Source: Streptomyces sennicomposti (GTDB lineage Bacteria; Actinomycetota; Actinomycetes; Streptomycetales; Streptomycetaceae). From it: a stretch of 64,000 nucleotides of DNA. This document shows positions 17,125 to 25,926 of the stretch, piece after piece (positions within the stretch are counted from its first letter, which is position 1; the number at the start of each line of letters is the position of its first letter). The DNA lies in the NCBI RefSeq assembly GCF_019890635.1, contig NZ_JAIOAB010000023.1, forward strand, positions 31,726-95,725. The letters are read 5' to 3'. The notes under the pieces were generated by a model that saw only the letters and a list, made by a program, of their open reading frames with translations, was not told the DNA's origin and ran no database searches. Both the position numbers and the translations under genes were made by a program.

Positions 17125-17823
17125 ATGACCATGGCCGGCAAGACCGTATTGATCACCGGCGCGACCAGCGGTATCGGCGCCCACACCGCGCGGTTGCTCC
17201 TCGACCGCGGCCACCGCGTGGCAGTCACCGGCCGCGACCAGAGCAGACTGAAGGCGTTCCTCGACGAAGCCGGGCACCCCGACCGGCTGCTGGGTCTTGT
17301 CGCGGACGCGGCGGACTGGCAGGCCACCGAGTCGGCCGTGACCCGTACCGTGGCGCATTTCGGCGCCCTCGACGCGGCGGTGGCCAACGCCGGGTTCATG
17401 TCCGGTGACTCCATCGGGGCCGGCGACCCGACACTGTGGTCGCCCATGGTCCTCACCAACGTCCTCGGCCCCGCCCTGCTGGCCCATGCCGCTCTGCCCC
17501 ATCTGGAGGCCACGGGCGGACGGCTGGTGCTCATCGGCAGCGTCGCCGGGCTGAAGAACTCTCCCGCCAATCTCTACTCGGCCACCAAGTGGGCCACCAC
17601 CGGACTCGCCGAGAACCTGCGCCTGCACGCCACGACCCGCGGCATCGGTGTCACTCTGGTCAACCCCGGCATGATCGACACACCTTTCTGGCAAGGCGCC
17701 GGCGTTCCCCCCTTCGCCTTGCCTCCCCAGCCGGTCGCCGAGGCCATCTGCTTCGCCCTCGACCAGCCGGCGACCGTCGACCTCAACACCCTGACCATCC
17801 GGCCCATGGGCCAGCCCGTCTGA
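17125..17823 (+). CDS. Short-chain dehydrogenase/reductase
   Basis: A 232-residue classical SDR. It shows the Rossmann motif TGATSGIG at residues about 11-18, NAG (AVANAGF), the catalytic Ser in LIGSVAGLKN, YxxxK (NLYSATKWATTGLAE) and a PG turn (LVNPGMIDTPFW). AGGAGG precedes the ATG. It is divergent from the XRE/MmyB regulator, which probably controls it. The substrate is unknown. Confidence 0.94.
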   Translation: MTMAGKTVLITGATSGIGAHTARLLLDRGHRVAVTGRDQSRLKAFLDEAGHPDRLLGLVADAADWQATESAVTRTVAHFGALDAAVANAGFMSGDSIGAGDPTLWSPMVLTNVLGPALLAHAALPHLEATGGRLVLIGSVAGLKNSPANLYSATKWATTGLAENLRLHATTRGIGVTLVNPGMIDTPFWQGAGVPPFALPPQPVAEAICFALDQPATVDLNTLTIRPMGQPV

Positions 17824-17996
17824 CCACGCTCGGCCGTCACACCACGCCGCACACCCACTCGGCGCCTTCCTCCCGTGTTTTCGTCACGGGTGGGCGGGCC
17901 GGCAGTACGGCCACGACCGCCGCATCGGCTGCGCCGCCGGGGGGTGGACGCTACCGTGCCCGGAAACACGAGGACGCCGACGCGGCGTTGGGACGG

Positions 17997-18548
17997 ATGG
18001 AGGGCATGGCCGGCCTGCGGGTCTTGATCGCCGCGGGGCGTGCTGATTGGCTGGCCGGCATGACCCGGGGTCCCGAGGTGCTGTCGCGGCTCGCGCAGGC
18101 CGTCGGCCGGTACGAGGACCAAGCCTCGTACGCCGACGGTCACGTTCGATGGTCCCTCTACCGGGCGGCGATGGACACCCCCGCCGCATGGCCGCTGTTG
18201 TTCGAGGCGGTGGCCCGGGAACCGGACGGTCCTCTGGCGTCCGCAGTCGTCGGCGACGTACTGGAACGCGTCCCGAAAGACGCACGCGAGCGATGGATAG
18301 GGCTCCTCCCGGCGGCCGTGCGCGGCTTCTCGGCGCGCCGGGCGCGGGAGCTCGCCGTGCTGGAATCCCTCGGACGGGACGACATGTCGGCAGAGGCCGT
18401 CGGTGATCTCATCGACGGCTGGTCCGACTGGCTCCAACGGAGAGCCGCCGAGGCGAGCACCGACCGGGACGTCCTGCGTGTCGTCTCTCGAAGAGGCCGG
18501 ACCAAGAGGATCCGGCAGGCCGCCGTGGACGCGCTCCGGCGCGGCTGA
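17997..18548 (+). CDS. Hypothetical protein, helical
   Basis: A 183-residue protein of unknown function, predicted from composition to be mainly alpha-helical (WSLYRAAMDTPAAWPLLFEA, RARELAVLESLGRDDMSAEA). It is without signal peptide, membrane helix or recognised catalytic motif. A HEAT-like helical scaffold is possible but unproved. The codon-third-position GC is high and consistent with real coding. The start at 17997 is the first in-frame ATG; the ribosome site is weak (GGGACGG), so the true start may be 18006. Confidence 0.6.
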   Translation: MEGMAGLRVLIAAGRADWLAGMTRGPEVLSRLAQAVGRYEDQASYADGHVRWSLYRAAMDTPAAWPLLFEAVAREPDGPLASAVVGDVLERVPKDARERWIGLLPAAVRGFSARRARELAVLESLGRDDMSAEAVGDLIDGWSDWLQRRAAEASTDRDVLRVVSRRGRTKRIRQAAVDALRRG

Positions 18549-19144
18549 GGCGTACTCCGCCGGCCGGGTCATGGTGTGAAGGCCACCGAGCCTTCGGACC
18601 TGCTCTCGTAAGCCTCTCGTCCGGCAGGCCTGCGGGTGGGGCACGGGGAGACGATGGGGAAGTCCGGGCCGGGGGTGGTGAGGTGGCTGAGCAGGCTGGC
18701 GAAGGCGCCGGGACACCGCCCGCGGGCCTCGGCGTCGCCCGCTGTGACGCTGGATCCCGCAGCTCCGGCTCCGCTGGTCTCGGGCCATGGTGGATCTCCC
18801 TCACGGTGACGGGCGCCCGGACCTCGACTCCCGCCGCCCTTACAGAAGACCGCGGCGCGAGCTACCGCACCCGGCCGTTCAGAGGACGACTTCCGGACCC
18901 CCGGCCCCCTCGTGGCGTCACGGGCGGCGCGGGCAGGGGCAGAACCGGGCGGAACCGGATCGGCGAGGCTCCCACGGAGGCCGCCACCGACCTCCCAGTC
19001 GCCCGCCACCGGTCCACCGACCGGTCGCCACCGCCCTCCGGTCGGCAGTTGCCGGCCTGTCGGCCAAGCCGCCGTCGGACATCGCCCCGAACGAACAGGG
19101 ACGCGGGTGACCACGGTCGCCGTGCGGCTGGGACGATCGCGGGC
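18549..19144. other. Intergenic stretch without a recognisable gene
   Basis: About 600 bp between two hypothetical genes. Reading frames on both strands are Arg/Pro/Gly-rich and lack ribosome sites or family motifs. I see no tRNA, hairpin terminator or repeat of note. It may be decayed coding DNA. Confidence 0.5.
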
Positions 19145-19960
19145 ATGACCCTCGACTGGTCCCGTCTCAACCACGCCTACGGACCCGCGTCCGACCTGCC
19201 ACGGCTCTTCGCCGAGGCCGGTGATTGTGATCCCGACCTGGCCGAGGTGGCATGGGAGGACCTGTGGGCTTCTCTCTACCACCAGGGGACGGTGTACCCG
19301 GCGAGCTTCGCCGCCCTGCCCGTTCTCGCGGACATCGCCACCGGCCGTGTGCCGGGCGGGCGCCGGCAGGCCCTCGCCCTGGCCGGACGGGTCGTCACCG
19401 AGGAGCAGCAGCTTCACCCACCGGGTTACGTCCAGGGCCGCTACCCGCCCGCGGTCGCCGAGCTGCACCGGCTGACACGGGACCAGGTGACGGCGCGGCC
19501 CTTCGACGGCGACGAGGACGACTTCCTGTACTGGCTGGAGAACCTGCTGGCCTTCGAAGGGGTTCCCGTCTGGAGGCGCAACCTGCGCCGCGATGCGCAG
19601 TCCGTGGTGTGCCCCTCCTGTGCGGGGAGCCTGGAGATCGACCTCTCCCAGCAGCCGGAAGGCACTCGCCGCCGGCACGCGGACGCGCTCTTCCGGGGCC
19701 TCGGCCGTGAAGGCCCCGTACTCACCGGGGTCCGCGCGGCGGTCCCGGCGGACCTGCCGCCGATGGCGTCCCGGCTGCGCTCTCTGGCCGTCGCGGCCGG
19801 GCGACCGGCGGCCGCGGACCGTCTGACCCGCCCGTTCGGCCGCACGACGTGCCCGGACTGCGCTGCGGACTTCTCGGTGCCGGACCGGATCGTGGCCTTT
19901 GAAGCGGAGCGCTCCGCGGGCGGTCCACGACGGGCCTCTCGTGGCGCTCCCGGCGGATGA
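19145..19960 (+). CDS. Hypothetical protein with two CxxC pairs
   Basis: A 271-residue protein starting MTLDWSRLNHAYGPASDLP. The N-terminal half is helical (VAWEDLWASLYHQGTVYPAS, a pattern seen in uncharacterised actinomycete proteins). Two cysteine pairs, CPSC (VVCPSCAGSLEID) and CPDC (TTCPDCAADFSV), suggest a zinc-ribbon-like metal site formed across the C-terminal half. No enzymatic motif is visible. The start follows a region with no coding signal and fits the family-like N-terminus; the function is unknown. Confidence 0.72.
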   Translation: MTLDWSRLNHAYGPASDLPRLFAEAGDCDPDLAEVAWEDLWASLYHQGTVYPASFAALPVLADIATGRVPGGRRQALALAGRVVTEEQQLHPPGYVQGRYPPAVAELHRLTRDQVTARPFDGDEDDFLYWLENLLAFEGVPVWRRNLRRDAQSVVCPSCAGSLEIDLSQQPEGTRRRHADALFRGLGREGPVLTGVRAAVPADLPPMASRLRSLAVAAGRPAAADRLTRPFGRTTCPDCAADFSVPDRIVAFEAERSAGGPRRASRGAPGG

Positions 19961-20007
19961 GGCCGCAGGCGGTGGAGCGCGGAGGCCGGGCGTCGGTGCG
20001 CGGTGGT

Positions 20008-20577
20008 TCAGATGCCCGCACCGCGCGCCGCCTGGTTCGGGTTCTCGTACTCCAGGACGTAGCCGCGCCCCCAGGCCGTGCGGATGGACAGGCCGAGCGG
20101 GCGCACCCGGCGGCGCAGGCGTTTGATGTGCAGGTCCAGGGCGTTGCGGCTGGCCTCCTTGCCGTCCTCGGACAGATGGGCGCGCAACTCCTCGCGGGCG
20201 GCGGTCCGGCCGAAGCGCTGGATCAGCACCTGGAGCAGCTGGGCCTCCCGGGGCGAGACCGCGACGGCGGCCGTTCCCATGCGCAGGATGCCGTCCTGGT
20301 CGAGATGGGGAACGGTGTGGGAGACGCCGCGCAGTTGGAGGGCGGTGATGCGGGCCTGGAAGTCCTTGGGGGTGGCCGGCATCCGGATCCAGTCCTCGCG
20401 CACGTCCGCACAGGTGGGCGGCTCGTGGTTGCGCTCGACCACGAGGAGGCGCAGCAGACCGAGCCTGCGGCACTGCTCGCGCAACTGCCTCTCGGCAGGC
20501 CACCTGAGGATGTTGACGTCCTTCTTCAGGGAAGGGTGCTGTATCTCGACGGGCGCGCTGCTGGGCGCAGCGGTCAT
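20008..20577 (-). CDS. Winged-helix (OmpR/PhoB-type) DNA-binding regulator without receiver Asp domain
   Basis: A 189-residue protein. Residues about 105-180 are a Trans_reg_C winged helix: VSPREAQLLQVLIQRFGRTA, ASRNALDLHIKRLRRRVRPL, IRTAWGRGYVLEYE. The N-terminal 100 residues do not show a canonical receiver, so phosphorylation control is not evident. It lies 105 bp downstream of the asparagine-synthetase-like gene on the same strand and marks the left end of the cluster. It is a good candidate for the protein that binds one of the two 11-bp-phased repeat classes found in the cluster (inference). Confidence 0.85.
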   Translation of the reverse strand: MTAAPSSAPVEIQHPSLKKDVNILRWPAERQLREQCRRLGLLRLLVVERNHEPPTCADVREDWIRMPATPKDFQARITALQLRGVSHTVPHLDQDGILRMGTAAVAVSPREAQLLQVLIQRFGRTAAREELRAHLSEDGKEASRNALDLHIKRLRRRVRPLGLSIRTAWGRGYVLEYENPNQAARGAGI

Positions 20578-20682
20578 GGCGGTACGTCCTCTCTGCGCGG
20601 GGCGGATCGGGCGGGACGGGGAGTTCCGTTCGGTTCAGGCCAGGTCGGGGCCCGCGGGCCCGGCCCGAACGGGCGAGAGGTT

Positions 20683-22401
20683 CTAGGGACCGGGGGCGAG
20701 CGGGGAGACGGCGGACGCCTCGCCGGCGTCCTGGGGGTAGCGGGACGGGCCGAAGAAGCGGTGCCGCCACAGCCGGTGCACCAGAAGGGCCCACAGGGTG
20801 CGCGCCACCAGGGCGGTCGGCTGCATGCGCTGCCTGGCGAAGAGGGCGGCGACCCGGTCCGGACGGAGCCGGCCGTCGGCCCTGAGGTCCGCGTCCGACA
20901 GGACGTCGCGCGCCAGGTCGCCGAGGGGCCGGCCGGGGACCAGCGCGCGGGTCAGTTCCGGGCTGAAGATCTCCGGTGCGGGGCGCGGCGGGCCGAGGAG
21001 CGGCAGGCCGCGGGCGGCCTCGGCGAGCACCTGGGCGGGCCGCGGCGCTGTCGCGTCCCGGTCCGCGAGCGAGGTCGCCAGCCGGACCACCGAGGGGCGG
21101 CAGTACGGCAGCACCGGGGCCGAACGGGCCGGCGGGGGCAGGACGCGCAGGCCTTGAGCGGGCAGTACGTACCGCAGTTCGGCGGTGAGGACCCGGCGGG
21201 CCCGGCCGTGCTCCCCGTCGTTGAGCAGCTCCGTCAGGCCGGCGGGCAGGGCGGGCCCGTGGCGGCGCAGGGACGAGGCGTACTCGGCGGTGTAGAGCCG
21301 GGTCCGCAGCGCGCGCGGTACGGCGGCCAGCTGGTCCAGATAGCGGGGCACCCAGGCCAGGCCCGCCGGAGCGCTCAGCGCGTCCGCCACCCGCGGGTGA
21401 CCGGCGAACAGCTCGTCGCCCCCGCCGCCGGCGACGATGGTGCGGCTGCCCGCCTCCTGGGCCGCGCTGCACAGGACGTGGGTGAGCAGCAGCTCCGGGT
21501 CGGCGTGCGGCTGGCCGAGCTGCCCCAGCGGGCGCCACAGGCGGTCGGGGACGGTGTCCGGCCGCACCTCCACCCAGTGGTGGATGGTCCGCGGCGTCCG
21601 GCCGGGCCGGGGCACCCCGGCGATGCCCCGCGCGGCGGACGGCCAGCCGCCGTGGAAGACGTGGAACGGCCGCCCCGAGGCCGCCGCGACCCTCGCCAGC
21701 AGGTCGGCGCCGGGCCGGCCGGAGGTGATCACGGCGACCGGGTCCGCGGCGGGCAGGCCGAGCAACTGCTCGTGCAGCAGGGCCCGCAGCCGGGCGCCGG
21801 GCCGCCGCGTCGGGTCGGCGCGGGCCGGCTCCGTGTCCTCCTCGGGCCGCGTCCGCAGCCGCGGCCCGTCCGGCGAGACCAGCAGGGCGGCCCCCGGCGG
21901 CAGCACCTTCACACCCCGGAACATGGTGTGCTCGCCGAGCTGAGCGCCCGCCGCGAGGTAGGCGTCCAGCGCGCCCTCGTGCTCCGCGACGTCCACCCCG
22001 GCCATGCCGAGCAGCGCGGGCAACTCCGTGGCGAACCGCACGCGTTGCTCCTCCGGCCGCCAGGTGTAGTAGAGCCGCCGCACACCGGACCGGTCGGTAC
22101 AGGCCACCAGCCTGCGCGGCCCCCGGCGGTCGGCGACGACGACCGCGAACTCGCCGTCGAGCCCCCGCGCGAAGTCCGCGCCGTGGGCGAGGTACAGCGA
22201 CCGCAGCAGACAGCGCAGGCCGGAGGAGGGGCGGCCGTCCCCGCCGCGCCCGGCCAGCTTCGCCCGGATCTCGGCGCTGTTGTGGATCCGGCCCTCGACC
22301 CACACGGCGATGTCGTCCGTCGCGCGGTCGGGCCGGCCGTCGGCGCGGGTGCTGAAGGATCCTCGGAGGCGATCGCCCCCCGCGGTGCCGAGCTGGCTCA
22401 T
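20683..22401 (-). CDS. Asparagine-synthetase-like protein with degenerate active sites
   Basis: A 572-residue protein with the two-domain layout of asparagine synthase B. The N-terminal Ntn-like domain reads AVWVEGRIHNSAEIRAKLAG, GLDGEFAVVVADRRGPRRLV and FATELPALL. The C-terminal synthetase domain has the conserved GGGGDELFAGH at about residue 324. However, residue 2 is Ser, not the catalytic Cys. The PP-loop SGGxDS is SGRPGAD (residues 227-233), lacking the Asp-Ser pair. Glutaminase activity is therefore unlikely and AMP-forming chemistry doubtful. Lasso-peptide cyclases share the fold but no RRE or leader-peptidase gene is nearby. A SARP-type repeat array lies directly upstream. Confidence 0.85.
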   Translation of the reverse strand: MSQLGTAGGDRLRGSFSTRADGRPDRATDDIAVWVEGRIHNSAEIRAKLAGRGGDGRPSSGLRCLLRSLYLAHGADFARGLDGEFAVVVADRRGPRRLVACTDRSGVRRLYYTWRPEEQRVRFATELPALLGMAGVDVAEHEGALDAYLAAGAQLGEHTMFRGVKVLPPGAALLVSPDGPRLRTRPEEDTEPARADPTRRPGARLRALLHEQLLGLPAADPVAVITSGRPGADLLARVAAASGRPFHVFHGGWPSAARGIAGVPRPGRTPRTIHHWVEVRPDTVPDRLWRPLGQLGQPHADPELLLTHVLCSAAQEAGSRTIVAGGGGDELFAGHPRVADALSAPAGLAWVPRYLDQLAAVPRALRTRLYTAEYASSLRRHGPALPAGLTELLNDGEHGRARRVLTAELRYVLPAQGLRVLPPPARSAPVLPYCRPSVVRLATSLADRDATAPRPAQVLAEAARGLPLLGPPRPAPEIFSPELTRALVPGRPLGDLARDVLSDADLRADGRLRPDRVAALFARQRMQPTALVARTLWALLVHRLWRHRFFGPSRYPQDAGEASAVSPLAPGP

Positions 22402-22438
22402 CAGTGCTCCGGGAAGGTGGCTCGTACCAACGGCCGTC

Positions 22439-22503
22439 AATCTGGCACGGCGCGTTCCCGAACCGTTCCCGCGTCGCTCCCGGCCGCACCGAGCGCCGTT
22501 CCA
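22439..22503 (-). promoter_or_regulatory. SARP-type promoter: 11-bp-phased GGGAACG repeats before the asparagine-synthetase-like gene
   Basis: Read on the minus strand, heptamers TGGAACG (22503-22497), GGGAGCG (22481-22475), GGGAACG (22470-22464) and GGGAACG (22459-22453) lie on an 11-bp grid with one grid position unfilled. The last ends exactly 8 bp before CAGATT (22444-22439), a plausible -10. The start codon is 38 bp further on. Repeats on an 11-bp period ending 8 bp from the -10 are the known SARP architecture; the SARP gene is divergent and adjacent. Confidence 0.78.
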
Positions 22504-22597
22504 CGTCGGCCGGTACGCCATCTGGTGCGTCCCCGGGAACGTGTGCTCGGATGTCACGCCAAGTGACCTGGAGCACAGCACGGAAGAGGGGGTAACC

Positions 22598-25500
22598 GTG
22601 GAAGACGATGCCAGTCATGTCTGCGTACGACTGATCGGCTCTCTTGAATGCTGGTACGACGGGAAGCGGATCCGGCTCGGCGGTGCCATCCAGGAGCGGG
22701 TCCTGGTCATGCTGCTGCTCGAGGCGAACAGCGTGGTGTCCGTGTCCCGGCTGGTGGACGCCGCCTGGCACGACGACCCGCCGGCCACCGCCGCGCACCA
22801 GATCCGCAAGTCCGTCGCCGCGCTGCGCCGCTGCCTGCCGGGCGGCGACCGGCTCATCATCACCGAGGGGACGGGGTACCGGGCCGTCGTCCGCCCCTCC
22901 CAGACCGACCTGGGACTCTTCCTCCAGGGCCTGCGCCGCGCCCGGGCCGCCCTGGCCGACGGGCGCGCCGAGCAGGCCGCCGAGGAGCTGACCGCGGCCC
23001 TGGCCCTGTGGCGCGGCCCGGTCATGGGAGGCGACGGCGGCCGGGCCATCGCGGCCGCCTCGGCGGTCCTGGAGGAACGCCGGCTCACCGCCACCGAACA
23101 GCTCCTGGAGATCCGCCTCCGCCTCGGCCGGGCGGGCGAACTCGTCGGCGACCTCAGGGAACTCGTCGCCGCCCACCCGCTGCGCGAGACGCTGCGCGGC
23201 CTGCTGATGCTCGCCCTCCACCAGTCGGGCCGGCAGGCCGAGGCACTGGAGGAGTACGCGCACGCGCGCGCCCTGCTGGCCGAGGAACTCGGCGTCGATC
23301 CCGGGCCGCGCCTGACCGAGCTGTACGAGAACATCCTGCGGGGCGGCGCCGCCGAACTCGCGGCGTCCGGCCCCGCCCCGGCCGCCGTGCCCGCCGTCCG
23401 CGGCCCGGCCCCCGCCTGGGGAACGCTGTGCACCCTGCCCAACGACCTGACCGACTTCACCGGCCGCGACGCCGAACTCGCCTGGCTGCTGGAGCGGGGC
23501 GCGGCCGTCGGCCGGACGGCCGCCGCGGTCCTGGCCGTCGAGGGCATGGGCGGCTCCGGCAAGACGGCGCTGGCCGTCCGCGCCGCGCACGCCCTGGCCG
23601 ACCGCTACCCCGACGGCCAGCTCTACGTCGACCTGCGCGGCTTCAGCTGCGAGGAGCAGCCGTCCAGCCCGGGCACGGTGCTCGACTGCCTGCTGCGCAT
23701 CCTCGGCGTCCCGGGCGAGCGGATACCCGACGGCCTGGACGAACGGGTCGCGCTGTGGCGGATGCTGCTCGCCGGCCGCGAGGTGCTCCTCGTCCTCGAC
23801 AACGCCGCCGACGCCGCCCAGGTGCGCCCGCTGCTGCCCGCCTCGCAGGGCTGCCTGGCCCTGGTCACCAGCCGGGTCCTGATCCACCTCGACGGCGCCG
23901 AGTGGACCGCCGTCGGCGAGATGTCCCTGGAGGACAGCGTCGCGCTGCTCGCCGAGACCGTCGGCAAGGGCCGTACCACGGCCGAACCCGAGGCCACGGC
24001 CGCGCTGGCCGAGCTGTGCGGGCGGCTTCCGCTGGCGCTGCGCATCGCCGGGGCGCGGCTGCGGCGCAGACCGCTGTGGGCGGTGCGGGACCTGGTCGAG
24101 CGGCTGCGGGACGAGGACGCCCGGCTGGACGAGCTGACCGCCGGCGACCGCAGCGTGGCGGTGGTGCTGAGCCTGTCCTTCCGGGCCCTGGCGCCCGGCA
24201 CCCGGCTCGCCTTCCAGACGCTGGGGCTGCACCCGGCGCGCGACTTCGACGTCCACTCGGCCGCCGCGCTGCTCGGGACGGGCCCCAGGCAGGCCGAGAC
24301 CGTGCTGGAACAGCTGGTGGACGCCCATCTGCTCCAGCCGCACGACTGCGGCTTCTACGCCTTCCACGACCTGGTGCGCAGCTTCGCCCGCCGGACCGCC
24401 GGAGCCCCGGACGGCATGGCCCCGGACGAGCGGCACGCCGCGCTGCGGCGTCTGGTCGGCTACTACTGCGTGGCCACGGACCAGGCCTGCGAGGTGCTGT
24501 TCCCCGGGCGGGTCCCGCTGCCCGCGGGCCCGTGGGAGGGGACGGACGCCCGTACGCCCGCGCTGCTGAACTGCGACCGCGCCCTGGCGTGGTTCGACCA
24601 GGAGCACTACGCCCTCCTGGAGACGGTCGCCGCCGGCCACCGGCTCGGCGCCCACCCCCAGACCGTCCATCTGGCGCGCAACACCAGCTTCTACCTCAAC
24701 CTGCGCGGCAACTTCGAGGACTTCCACCGGATGGGGACGCTCGCGCTCGCCTCGGCGCGCGTCCTGGCGGACCCGAAGGGCCTGCGGATCAGCCTGAGCA
24801 ATCTCGCCGTCGCCGACTGGAAACTCGGCAGGTTCGGCGAGGGCATCCGGATGGCGCAGGAGGGGCTGGAGATCGCCCGGCGGATCGGGGACCCGGCCGG
24901 CGAGGGGTTCTGCCTCGATCTGCTCGGCCTGCTGCACAGCGCGCTCGGCCATCTCGCGCAGGCGCGCCGCAACCTGGAGCAGGGCATCCGGCTGCACCGC
25001 TCGACCGGCTACGACCGCCAGCTGGCGGAGGCGCTGAGCAACCTCAGCACGGTCCAGTCCTGGCAGGGCTGCCACGAGGAGGCGGCGGCGTCGGCCGAGG
25101 AGGCGATCCGGCTCAACCGGAAGCTGGACATCCCGGAGCACGAGGCCGTCGCGTACACCGACCTGGCCGTGGCCCGCATGGGCCTGGACGATCCGGCGGG
25201 CGCCCTGGACTGCCTGCGGCGGGCGCGGGAGCTGCTCGACGGGACCCGGATGCCGGAGAACGTCGCGCTGGTGCTGGCCCTCTCGGCCGCCGCCCGCCAG
25301 CGCTGCGGGGACGGGGAACGCGCCCGCCAGGACGCCGAACGCGCGCTGTCGCTGGTCGGGTGCAAGGCGACGGTGCTGCGGCAGGCCGCCGTGGAGAACA
25401 TCGTGGGCCGGTTCCACCACCACCGCGGCGAGCACCGGCGCGCCCGGGAACTGCACGAGAGGGCCTGTGAACGCGCCCTCTCCATCGAGTACCGGATGGA

Positions 25501-25816
25501 GGCCGCCCGCGCCCTGCACGGGATGGCCGAGGCCGAGGAGGCCCTGGGCGATCCCGTGCGGGCGGCGCGGCGGCGTCGTCAGGCGGAGGAACTGTTCACC
25601 CTGATGGGCCTCACGCCCGACGGGACCCGGCGCGCGGAACCCGGCGGCTCAGTGCCCCACCAGCCCGGGCCCCTGGTCGCCGGCGACCACCCGGTGACCG
25701 GCGCCGCCGGAGGGGTGCGCGGAGAGACCGTGGCCGGCGGCGAGGGACGCGGCGAGGAAGAGACCGGCGAGAGCGAACGCCAAGGCGGTGAACCTGACCA
25801 TGGGGTGCCTTCCTGA
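22598..25816 (+). CDS. SARP/AfsR-like pathway regulator (SARP-NB-ARC-TPR)
   Basis: A 1072-residue regulator. Residues about 5-90 are an OmpR-type winged helix (IQERVLVMLLLEANSVVSVS, HQIRKSVAALRRCLPGGDRL) and about 100-250 the bacterial transcriptional activation domain (ELGVDPGPRLTELYENIL). The NB-ARC ATPase has Walker A GMGGSGKT at 316-323 and LLVLDNAADAAQV as Walker B. TPR repeats fill about 690-1000. This matches large AfsR-type cluster activators. The GTG at 22598 begins just after AAGAGGGGG. The last 55 residues are low-complexity and antisense to a small secreted-peptide gene. Confidence 0.92.
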   Translation: MEDDASHVCVRLIGSLECWYDGKRIRLGGAIQERVLVMLLLEANSVVSVSRLVDAAWHDDPPATAAHQIRKSVAALRRCLPGGDRLIITEGTGYRAVVRPSQTDLGLFLQGLRRARAALADGRAEQAAEELTAALALWRGPVMGGDGGRAIAAASAVLEERRLTATEQLLEIRLRLGRAGELVGDLRELVAAHPLRETLRGLLMLALHQSGRQAEALEEYAHARALLAEELGVDPGPRLTELYENILRGGAAELAASGPAPAAVPAVRGPAPAWGTLCTLPNDLTDFTGRDAELAWLLERGAAVGRTAAAVLAVEGMGGSGKTALAVRAAHALADRYPDGQLYVDLRGFSCEEQPSSPGTVLDCLLRILGVPGERIPDGLDERVALWRMLLAGREVLLVLDNAADAAQVRPLLPASQGCLALVTSRVLIHLDGAEWTAVGEMSLEDSVALLAETVGKGRTTAEPEATAALAELCGRLPLALRIAGARLRRRPLWAVRDLVERLRDEDARLDELTAGDRSVAVVLSLSFRALAPGTRLAFQTLGLHPARDFDVHSAAALLGTGPRQAETVLEQLVDAHLLQPHDCGFYAFHDLVRSFARRTAGAPDGMAPDERHAALRRLVGYYCVATDQACEVLFPGRVPLPAGPWEGTDARTPALLNCDRALAWFDQEHYALLETVAAGHRLGAHPQTVHLARNTSFYLNLRGNFEDFHRMGTLALASARVLADPKGLRISLSNLAVADWKLGRFGEGIRMAQEGLEIARRIGDPAGEGFCLDLLGLLHSALGHLAQARRNLEQGIRLHRSTGYDRQLAEALSNLSTVQSWQGCHEEAAASAEEAIRLNRKLDIPEHEAVAYTDLAVARMGLDDPAGALDCLRRARELLDGTRMPENVALVLALSAAARQRCGDGERARQDAERALSLVGCKATVLRQAAVENIVGRFHHHRGEHRRARELHERACERALSIEYRMEAARALHGMAEAEEALGDPVRAARRRRQAEELFTLMGLTPDGTRRAEPGGSVPHQPGPLVAGDHPVTGAAGGVRGETVAGGEGRGEEETGESERQGGEPDHGVPS
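25649..25801 (-). CDS. Candidate 50-residue secreted peptide, antisense to the SARP tail
   Basis: The minus-strand frame from ATG 25801 encodes 50 residues beginning MVRFTALAFALAGLFLAASL, a textbook signal peptide with likely cleavage after AAGHG or LAA. A 25-30-residue Gly/His-rich mature part follows (HRVVAGDQGPGLVGH) with no cysteines. AGGAAGG lies 7-13 bp before the ATG. A SARP-type repeat array with -10 lies 46-100 bp upstream, independent support for a real gene. It overlaps the opposite-strand 3' end of the SARP gene. Function unknown; expression is unproved. Confidence 0.55.
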   Translation of the reverse strand: MVRFTALAFALAGLFLAASLAAGHGLSAHPSGGAGHRVVAGDQGPGLVGH

Positions 25817-25846
25817 CGGAAACGGTGAACGGAACCGACGCGTTCG

Positions 25847-25900
25847 ATGGTGGCGAAGGCCGTTCCCGGGGCTGTTCCGCCGCGTTCCCGCACCCCTCCC
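25847..25900 (-). promoter_or_regulatory. SARP-type promoter before the small secreted-peptide gene
   Basis: On the minus strand, GGGAGGG (25900-25894), GGGAACG (25889-25883), GGAACAG (25878-25872) and GGGAACG (25867-25861) are spaced 11 bp apart. The last ends 8 bp before CACCAT (25852-25847). The same heptamer, period and 8-bp gap occur before the asparagine-synthetase-like gene. Confidence 0.7.
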
Positions 25901-25926
25901 GGCACGGTAAGGGGGCAGGTCGGACC

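Noticed and set aside
22553..22567. GTCAC-N5-GTGAC inverted repeat upstream of the SARP start
   Set aside because: Could be an operator, but a single 5-bp-arm repeat is expected by chance at this GC content and nothing else in the window shares it.
18569..25519. A minus-strand open frame of more than 2300 codons
   Set aside because: It is antisense to the SARP gene and several others; composition is Arg/Gly/Pro/Gln-rich without domains. Long antisense frames are an artefact of high third-position GC.
20683..25801. Lasso-peptide or other RiPP system made of the asparagine-synthetase-like protein and the small secreted peptide
   Set aside because: No RRE/B1 or transglutaminase-like protease gene is present, the peptide has a Sec signal rather than a lasso leader, and the synthetase active sites are altered.
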